Of a stretch of DNA of 64,000 bases, positions 56,879-64,000 are shown in pieces (position 1 is the first letter of the stretch; the number at the start of each line of letters is the position of its first letter). Where the stretch lies: assembly GCF_051020955.1 (NCBI RefSeq), contig NC_135014.1, positions 37,404,742-37,468,741 of the forward strand. Direction: 5' to 3'. Origin of the DNA: Megalopta genalis (lineage: Eukaryota; Arthropoda; Insecta; Hymenoptera; Halictidae). The notes beneath the pieces were generated by a model. The model searched no databases and was not told the DNA's origin. It saw only the letters and a list, made by a program, of their open reading frames with translations. A program made the translations under genes and the position numbers.

Positions 56879-56945
56879 ATTAACGCTCGAACTACGGGGT
56901 TCGGGTCCATTTGGACCCAAAGTATAAATATTGTTATTTGCTTAT
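56879..56945. mobile_element. Left end of a TTAA element
   Basis: TTAACGCTCGAACTACGGGG is followed by the near-palindrome GGGTCCATTTGGACCC, the same architecture as other TTAA families here. It leads directly into the 26-bp minisatellite. No right end was identified. Confidence 0.5.
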
Positions 56946-57846
56946 CTAGATTTTGATAATTATTTGACTATATAGTATTCTAGTTTCTTTTATTTGATTA
57001 TCTAGTTTCTAACAATTATTTGACTATCTAGTTTCTGTCTACTTTCTGACAATTATTTGACTATCTAGTTCTTGACAATTATTTGACTATCTACTTTCTG
57101 ACAATTATTTGACTATCTACTTTCTGATCATTATTTGACTATCTACTTTTTGACAATTATTTTACTATCTACTTTCTAACAATTATTTTACTATCTACTT
57201 TCTGACAATTATTTTACTATTTACTTCCTGATAATTATTTAACTATCTACTTTCTGATAATTATTTGACTACCTAGTTTCTGACAATTATTTGACTATCT
57301 ACATTCTGACAATTATTTGACTATCTATTTTCTGACAATTATTTTACTATCTTCTTTCTGACAATTATTTGACTTTCTAACAATTATTTTACTATCTACT
57401 TTCTGCTCATTATTTGACTATCTACTTTTTGACAATTATTTTACTATCCACTTTCTGACAATTATTTGACTATCTATAATACTTTCTGACAATTATTTGA
57501 CTATCTATAATACTTTCTGACAATTATTTGACTGTCTAGTCTCTGACAATTATTTGACTATCTACTTTCTGACAATTATTTGACTATCTATTTTCTGACA
57601 ATTATTTTACTATCTACTTTCTGATCATTATTTGACTATCTACTTTCTGACAATTATTTTACTATCCACTTTCTGACAATTATTTGACTATCTATAATAC
57701 TTTCTGACAATTATTTGACTATCTACTTTCTGACAATTATTTGACTATCTATTTTCTGACAATTATTTTACTATCTACTTTCTGATAATTATTTAACTAT
57801 CTAGTTTCTGACAATTATTTGACTATCTACTTTCTAACAATTATTT
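56945..57846. repeat. 26-bp minisatellite, ~34 units
   Basis: Unit TTTGACTATCTACTTTCTGA plus CAATTA, repeated for ~900 bp with variants (TTTTACTATC, CTAGTTTC, TATAATAC insert). Several multi-unit blocks recur, for example 57480-57690, so parts were duplicated as groups. Confidence 0.95.
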
Positions 57847-59812
57847 AAAAATTTCACATGTTTCATGATGACTCATAGAAACAGTAACGTGTCTGGAAGA
57901 ACCTTGACATAATCTTGACAAAAATTCATGAATAATATTATAAACAATCTTAAATAAACATAGTTATAATTTTGTCAAAAAGCTCCGCCGTGCAAATATT
58001 AAAAATCAACAACAACGTATCCGATTTGTTCGTCTAGATACAGTTCTAATTGCCCTTTCTCGATACGAAACAGCGTCTAACCTACTTGTCTCCCTAACAA
58101 CGTAATTACCGTACTCTGTCTGAGCATAGGATGCGGCAGTTCCACCGCAGAACACGCGGAATCGCTATTTAATCGGCGCGACGTCCCGGTCGAAACAGCG
58201 GCGTCGAAACGGTACGCAACGACGATCCTATGCGAAGCGGGAGATCCTCTCGGCGAAGAGAGTGTTTGCATCGCGGTGACGGCGAGCCTCGAGTTTGTCG
58301 CGGCGCGTAAATAAATGATTTCGACCCGAGGGAATTGCGCACCGCTCGGGGAGAACCGGCTCCGCCGCGATTCACTGCTCGATTTCTAGACCCTGCAGCT
58401 CCTGCCGGCGCTGGCGCCGCTGTTTGCTACCTCTTGTTGCCTGTCGTGCTCGAATCGGGCTTAATTGGTTCACTAGAAAACACCGCTGCAGTAATCGCGG
58501 ATCCTCCTCCAAGACAAATCCATTCTTCGCGTCGACAATTTATTAGACGCGTCTGCCGAGAAAGCAACACGCTCTGGTCTCGACGATACCGTTCTGCAAA
58601 ATCCGATTATGTTCATTTGATAAGAGAAGCTTCAGAAGGATGTTCCTTTCATTCGGTCCACTCGAATTCGATGAAATCGCGATGCTCTCTCTGGGCAACA
58701 ATTTCATCGCGACTCGCGAATGAAGATTCGTCGAGCCATTTTTAGAAGAATTATTTCTCTCTTGACTTCGAAGAAATCGTGGTTGGGGAACGCCATTGTG
58801 AACTACGATCAGACCGCGGATTTTTACGCAAAATAAAAATCGTCTGCATCGATTGCACGAAATGGAAATGCACTAAGTAGCAAGTTCGTTCTTCGTTTAA
58901 TCGTTTTAACAGATGCAAAATAATACGTTTTAAAATACTTTTAATGTTTTTGATATTTTAAGCTGCGTCCACCACATTTTTCCGTAAACGCATAAAATCA
59001 GTGGTATAAATATGACACAGCCTGTTGGCCGCGTCGGTGCAGGACCCGTAAGAGAGACGTCTCGCGACCTTGCCCAACCAGCGAACGATCGACGCTCGCG
59101 CGAAACACCGATAGAGCAGTTCCAGAACAGAATGGCAAATGAATCGCGATGCAAGGAGAGTTGAACGCATCGCATCGACTGGGCTGGTGACGGACCGCGG
59201 GGGTTGAACGGCGTCTAAATATTTGCTCGGAGGAGGCAGAAAGCCGAGCGACGACGCGCGCGGATGTGAAACCCGCGGCGCCGCGTGGAGAGAGGAGAGA
59301 GATGCGCCCGAGGGTGTCGCCGAAGGTTGCTTTTCTCGTTCACCCGTCGACTCCATTTTCGAAAGAATCGGATACAGCGCGTCGACGCCCGGAATAGCTC
59401 CGGGATCGCTTCCAGGGAACCCGGTGACCCCGTTGCTTTTCGAGAAAACTCGAGGAACACGGCGTGAAACCCTCTCCTCCATATTTGTCGCGCCTCCTTT
59501 CCGCCGAATCGAGTTCCAATCTGCTCTTTTTTCTCTTTTTCCCAGCCATCCGGAATTATTGAATAATCCGGCGCGTCTCCTTCCGCCGTGCCCCTGGCCG
59601 AGCTCTTTCGTCGTTTGCGATTCTAATTCGAGTGCGACGCGTTCCGAGGACCGCGTCACATCTCCCTGCGCGACCGACAGGACATCGGAATCGTCGAAAT
59701 TGTCTTTCTCGAATTTTCGGAGATGCTCTCGGTCCGCTGAAATCGTCCAAATTAATAGACATTTCTCCGCGGACAATATTGTGTTCGATTTTATACCGTT
59801 ATCGAAGCTGCT
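57847..59812. other. Unique stretch, CpG-rich 58100-59750
   Basis: Holds the longest non-repeat frame (58958-59776 minus, 272 codons). A 197-codon frame on the opposite strand and three more in other frames overlap it, and it has no domain, so it is probably compositional. Part near 58817-58850 matches the dispersed GCAGACAATTTTTAT motif inverted. Confidence 0.45.
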
Positions 59813-60426
59813 TTAACACTTTGACTGTCGCGCAAGTAATCTGAAAATTTAATAAAATGAAAATATCTTATTTAATAAAATTAAGATTACATTGTCAACA
59901 TTCTTACGTTTCGCAGATCCGAATATAATTAGGAAGATATAATAGATTAATGTGAAATAATTTTCAAATCTAAGTAAATAATTATTTCACATTAATCTAT
60001 TATATCTTCCTAATTTTATTAGGATCTGCGAAACCTAAGAATGTTGACAATGTAATCATAATTTTATTAACCCTAGAAAGATAACCATATGACAACGTAC
60101 GTAAAAGATAACCATACGCTTCAGAGGCGCATGCTTTTCTAAGGCGTCAATTTTATACTAACAATGGATATTTATTTAAGTTAATCTAGTCATTTTAAAG
60201 GTTTGGCATTATTGTAAAAATAAAATGCATTTATATTATATTTTTTTATATTTTAAGTAATTTTAAACTTAAATCACTAGACCTCTATGAAAAATTAACA
60301 AAAATCAACAGTCTTCGCAGGCGCCTCTGCGACGTAGGTTATCTTTCTCGGGTTAAATAAGATATTTTCAAATCTAAGTAAATAATAATAACAATAATAT
60401 TAGTAACGCCGAAGTTAAAGTGTTAA
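59813..60426. mobile_element. TTAA foldback hosting the young MITE
   Basis: TTAACACTTTGAC at the left and AAGTTAAAGTGTTAA at the right (TTAA at 60423-60426). Inside, ~90-bp arms (59872-59962 and 59979-60070) pair almost perfectly around a short loop. The 290-bp MITE sits at a TTAA at the end of the right arm. Confidence 0.75.
60067..60356 (-). mobile_element. Young 290-bp TTAA MITE, copy 3
   Basis: Reverse orientation. TTAA at 60067-60070 and 60353-60356. No difference from 32481-32770 was found by eye over the whole length. Confidence 0.9.
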
Positions 60427-61884
60427 ACGTTTCAACAAATTACGGGGAACAATTCGGTCTATCGGAACGATCGAACAGACGACAAACTTACTTTCAATCT
60501 TGCGCGAACGCTGAAATTATATTTCGAAAAGCGAGACTTTCTCGGAAGTCGGTTTCATGGCGAAAAATTAGTTTCAGTGGAAACGGAGAACCGTCTCCGA
60601 CGCAGTTAATTATGCTGCTACTGGAAATGTTGCTGAAAGTATACTTCAAAGACGAGAGAAATTTTAAGGGCTGATTTCAACCCTCCAAAAGGAACTTCCA
60701 ATCGAAATAAAAAATTCCTGGTTAATTAGCGTTTCGACTTGAATTATCAACGAGATCGTACAAGAAAATCGGAAGAAACTTTGATCGCAGTTGTCACCTC
60801 TTTATCAACGATTCGATTAGAAAAATGTTCATCGCGTACACGACAGTACCCTTTCACTTACCGAATTGATATTTGAATAAACACAGGAAGATCTTCGAGG
60901 GTAGTTCTCACTCTCGAGAAACTTTCGTGCAAATCAAACAGAAACTTCGGTCTTATTCTTATGTTATTGTTTGATCATCAACTACGAACCGATTACATTT
61001 TCTTGTAACAACCATTTCAATGGTATAACTTTAAATTCATTGTATAAATCATTGTAGTTTATTTGAGTTCAATTTATCGCATTTTATTATATTCTACATT
61101 ATTTTATTTTATTTTATTTTTCTGTTTTATTTCATCTATTTCATTTCATTCTATTTTATTTTATTTTATTTTATTTTATTTTACTTTATTTTATTGCACT
61201 TGAGGTATGAGGAAATGGACCACTTGCAATCCGCAAGGAAAGTCCATAAAGTTCATTATAACAACAATTTCTTTTCCGTGGATTTGTTGGTTTCTACGTG
61301 CGTTTGGATTCGCGAGCAAAGAGAAGAGAAAGACGAATCGTCTCTGGCCGATCGAGGCCTCGCGGCGTGGAAAGCTTCCCTCGTGCATCCCCGGATACTT
61401 GACCCAATGTTATTTACCGACTTCCGCGAGATATCGATTGACGCTCCGCGGCCGCTAATCTCAAGCTCCCTATTCTAAGGCCGGGCCGAAGGCGAGAAGA
61501 GACCCTCGAACGCGGACATCTTCTCCTCCCGTCTACGTGCAAGCTGTTTACGGCTGTATGCTACTACGGACCGGCAGAATATTCATCCAGCCACCGAGTG
61601 ATAGGGATCGATTACCTCGAAAATTCGAGATACCCCTTGGAGTGCTGCTATGGCAAAGAAGTTTCGCCGGCGGACCTACTCCCGACGCCTCCGGCCACCA
61701 AATATCACTAGTCGAAATTAGTGCGGGAAACTTAATACGATAAAAGGATTCGGAGAAGTTCGGTCACGTCGTTCACAGGTTATTCTAATTATTAAAGGTC
61801 TTCCTTTAGGTTTATTGGGTTATAGTTATTAGGTTTATATAATTATATAGTATAGGATTATTATATAATTACTATATAATTATA
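60427..61884. other. Unique stretch with (TTTTA)n
   Basis: A pentanucleotide tract lies at 61110-61197. A 94-codon frame at 61194-61478 has no domain. No gene is called. Confidence 0.45.
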
Positions 61885-62226
61885 CAGGGTATCCTAAGAA
61901 CGTCTCGTAATCCGCAAATGGGGGATTCCTGAGGTTATTTGAAGTAACTTTTTCCTTAGCGAAAATGCAATCCGCGGCTTCGTTCATAAGTTATTAACGA
62001 AAAACATTGACCAATGAGAAGCGAGATCAGCTGGCGCGAAACGGACGAGCCAACGAGCGGAACTCGCCTCCGCGCGCTAGCCGAGCTCGCCGCTCATTGG
62101 TCATTGTTTTTCGTTAATAACTCGTAAAGAAAGCCGCGGATTGAATTTTCGCTAAGGAGAAAGTTTCTTCAAATAATCTCAGGAATTCCTCATTTCCAGA
62201 TTGCGAGACATTTTTGGGACACTCTC
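61885..62226. mobile_element. 365-bp MITE, copy 8, shortened
   Basis: CAGGGTATCCTAAGAACGTC on the left, and TTTTTGGGACACTCTC on the right. TATA lies on both sides. The centre is shortened by about 20 bp. Confidence 0.8.
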
Positions 62227-62432
62227 TATAGTTATTCGGTTTCCTGCAATTGACACAGAACATATTTCTGCTGCGCGAAGATCTGTGAACTTGGTATCGA
62301 TTCAGCACGATCTATATGCACTGTCATTTATGCGTCAAGATGTTTAAAAAATTCTTGCACGCTCGATAAACTCGTAAACACTGTTTAAGCAACAAAAATT
62401 TCTAGGGAATTTTACGGAGGACCGAAACGGTG

Positions 62433-63081
62433 TTAACACTGGATTTACGGAGCACTGAGAACAACTGTTTTCTATTAGTTTATACAAGTAATTATTTTGA
62501 TTTTTAACTTAAGTATTTATTGTAATATTTGCTGCAATTGATGACTAGATTGCAAATTCTCATGAAAAATAAAAATTGCCTACATCAATTGCGAGATACA
62601 GAAACTGCATAGACATTTTCTTCATTCTTGAATCATATTATTTAGTTGAAAATAATACGACAGCAGTTTTTAAATTCCTTAAATGTTTCCAGCGTTTTAT
62701 ATTTGATCTTCGCATTTTGTCAGAAATGCATAAAATTCGCAGTCTAGTAACAACAAATACAGTAAATTCTCCCTAATTGATCCTCAGCTTGGAAACAAAA
62801 ATGGATAATTTGGGTAGAGGAGGTACAATTATTCAAGCCCTGCGGCTCGTTTTTATAGTTTTTGACAATCGGTAAACTATAAAAGCAAGCCGCACGGTTC
62901 GAACAATCGTATCTCCTCTCTCCGAATTGTCCATTTCTGCGTACAATTTGAACGTCAATTAGGGAGAATTTACTGTATATTGAATAAATAACTTATAAAT
63001 GTACGTTTACGATCCGGATGATCGTAAACGAAACAAATGAATAACCCGTCGAAACTCTGGATTCCGTAAAGCCAGCGTTAA
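62433..63081. mobile_element. TTAA element hosting a palindromic MITE
   Basis: TTAACACTGGATTTACGGAG and the inverse CCGTAAAGCCAGCGTTAA. The left 80 bp match 50662-50720 (TTTTCTATTAGTTTATA). Palindromic MITE inside at 62758-62977. Confidence 0.7.
62758..62977. mobile_element. Palindromic MITE, copy 9
   Basis: TACAGTAAATTCTCCCTAAT and AGGGAGAATTTACTGTA with TA at both borders. 220 bp, full length. Confidence 0.85.
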
Positions 63082-64000
63082 ACAACTGGCAAAAATTGTT
63101 GAAAGTGACAAACACGAAGTGCCAAAGATCTGACACGTCGTGCTACCGTGAACATACACAAACGGAATGCAATTTCCGTGAACTGTTTTTTCCCTGAATA
63201 AATAAGAACATACCGGGCCGGCGGATTGCTGCGGACAATGGTAGACTATATCGGCTGCTTTTTAAGCTGGACTGAAATATTCGCAGGAGCGGCGACAGAA
63301 TGAGAAACCGCTGTCCGAGTTTTAATCTTGAGCCATGAATTTTTTGTGCCAATAAATTCGGGTCTCCTGGGCGTGAAATGAACGGCGGCGGCGACGACGA
63401 CGACGACGACGAGGATGCCGAGAGACAGGTCAGGGGGGTGGGGGGTGCGTATAACCCGGGGGTTAAGGATGTCATTTCGCATCGCGCCGCAGCCGAAAGT
63501 TTCGAGCCGGAGAACACGGAAAGTTCACGCGAGCCGAAAGCCAGCAATGGAACCGAGTGCCAGCCCGAGTCAGACACCGAGACCTATTTTCTCAGTCGAC
63601 CACCTCGTCGTTAGCTTCTTCCGACTTTTACGATCCTTCATCCCCCACCCGCGGCCTCGAGAATCATCGAAGATAGTCCTCTCATAATTTACCTCGCGAA
63701 AATCGTCCCCATACCTGCGTTCGATTTGTCATCTTTCGAACGGACGCTCGACGCTTCCCAGGCTTTGCAACTGCTCTATCGTGGACGGCGTTGTCATCGG
63801 ATTTTTGTCTAAACATAATGATGCAAGCTTCCATCTTTGGTCTAAGCTTCTATCTTTGGTCTAGGCTTTTATTTTTGGTTCAAGCTTTTATTTTTGGTCC
63901 AAGCTTCTATCTTTGGACTAAGCTTGTATTTCTATCTTACTTTCTAGCAGAAGTTTGATTTCCCTTATTTTTATTATTTCTTAATCAGTTATCTGCTTTG
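63082..64000. other. Unique stretch ending in a 19-bp tandem repeat
   Basis: CpG-rich to 63700, with a short (GAC)n run near 63390-63412. About six AAGCTTCTATCTTTGGTCT units lie at 63823-63930. No gene is recognised. Confidence 0.5.

Noticed and set aside
58958..59776. 272-codon open frame, minus strand
   Set aside because: It is the longest frame outside simple repeats, but a 197-codon frame lies opposite it and several others overlap. It is low in domain signal and in CpG-rich DNA where stops are rare.

Overview
This is a eukaryotic, almost certainly insect, non-coding window. It carries mariner, piggyBac-like, pogo-like, Tc1-like and hAT-type DNA transposon relics, many microsatellites, and CpG-rich unique DNA alternating with AT-rich repeats. 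That style suits a hymenopteran (bee, ant or wasp), but I cannot name the species, and even the order is an inference from composition and repeat content. I recognise no host protein-coding gene, tRNA or rRNA. Every open frame I could assign belongs to a decayed transposase, and the longer GC-rich frames look like chance. The window may be intergenic DNA or a large intron.

The main content is layered transposon insertions. (1) Elements bounded by TTAA, with termini such as TTAACCC or TTAACAC, form at least ten families: 2592-3068, 5496-5859, 6140-6503, 11937-12188, 12349-12886, 18308-18635, 19041-19289, 19489-19759, 23122-23411, 32481-32770, 40904-41838, 48933-49885, 50662-51444, 51441-52453, 59813-60426, 60067-60356 and 62433-63081. 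Three contain pieces that read as piggyBac-like transposase: two N-termini at 51987 and 25405, and a Cys/His-rich C-terminus near 49470-49740. (2) A 365-bp inverted-repeat MITE with CAGGGTGTCCC ends occurs eight times. Other families (18809, 24208, 54508) share the CAGGGTG-type end and TATA flanks. (3) A ~216-bp near-perfect palindrome with CAGTAAWTTCTCCCTAAT ends occurs about nine times, whole or partial. It shares termini with a ~900-bp element that carries a 32-bp minisatellite inside (9371-10267 and 30422-31340). (4) Three internally deleted mariner elements lie at 4079-5018, 14583-15925 (minus) and 53126-53682 (minus).

Layout: 1-2.3 kb, palindromes, a pogo-like MITE, the first 365-bp MITE and GA/CT tracts; 2.6-5 kb, a TTAA element and a mariner; 5.4-10.3 kb, a tandem array built from a Tc1-like element, then the element carrying the 32-bp array; 11.9-13.6 kb, an element with two nested TTAA insertions; 14.6-15.9 kb, a mariner whose 3' end is tandemly multiplied; 18.3-19.8 kb, stacked TTAA elements; 20.8-21.5 kb, an AAT-rich minisatellite; 23-25.6 kb, nested elements and a piggyBac relic; 27.4-28.5 kb and its near copy at 34.9-36 kb; 38-39.5 kb, a 240-bp array grown from the palindrome; 40.9-41.8 kb and 48.9-52.5 kb, nested TTAA elements; 56.9-57.8 kb, a 26-bp minisatellite; 59.8-60.4 kb, a foldback holding a young MITE. 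Between these lie 0.5-2 kb CpG-rich unique stretches that may hold regulatory DNA or undetected exons.

The points most worth following are: the essentially identical TTAA MITE copies (recent activity); empty and filled TTAA sites side by side in one array; a distinct short palindrome near the ends of most TTAA families; satellite arrays seeded by transposon ends; and a 1.1-kb templated insertion flanked by a 156-bp duplication.
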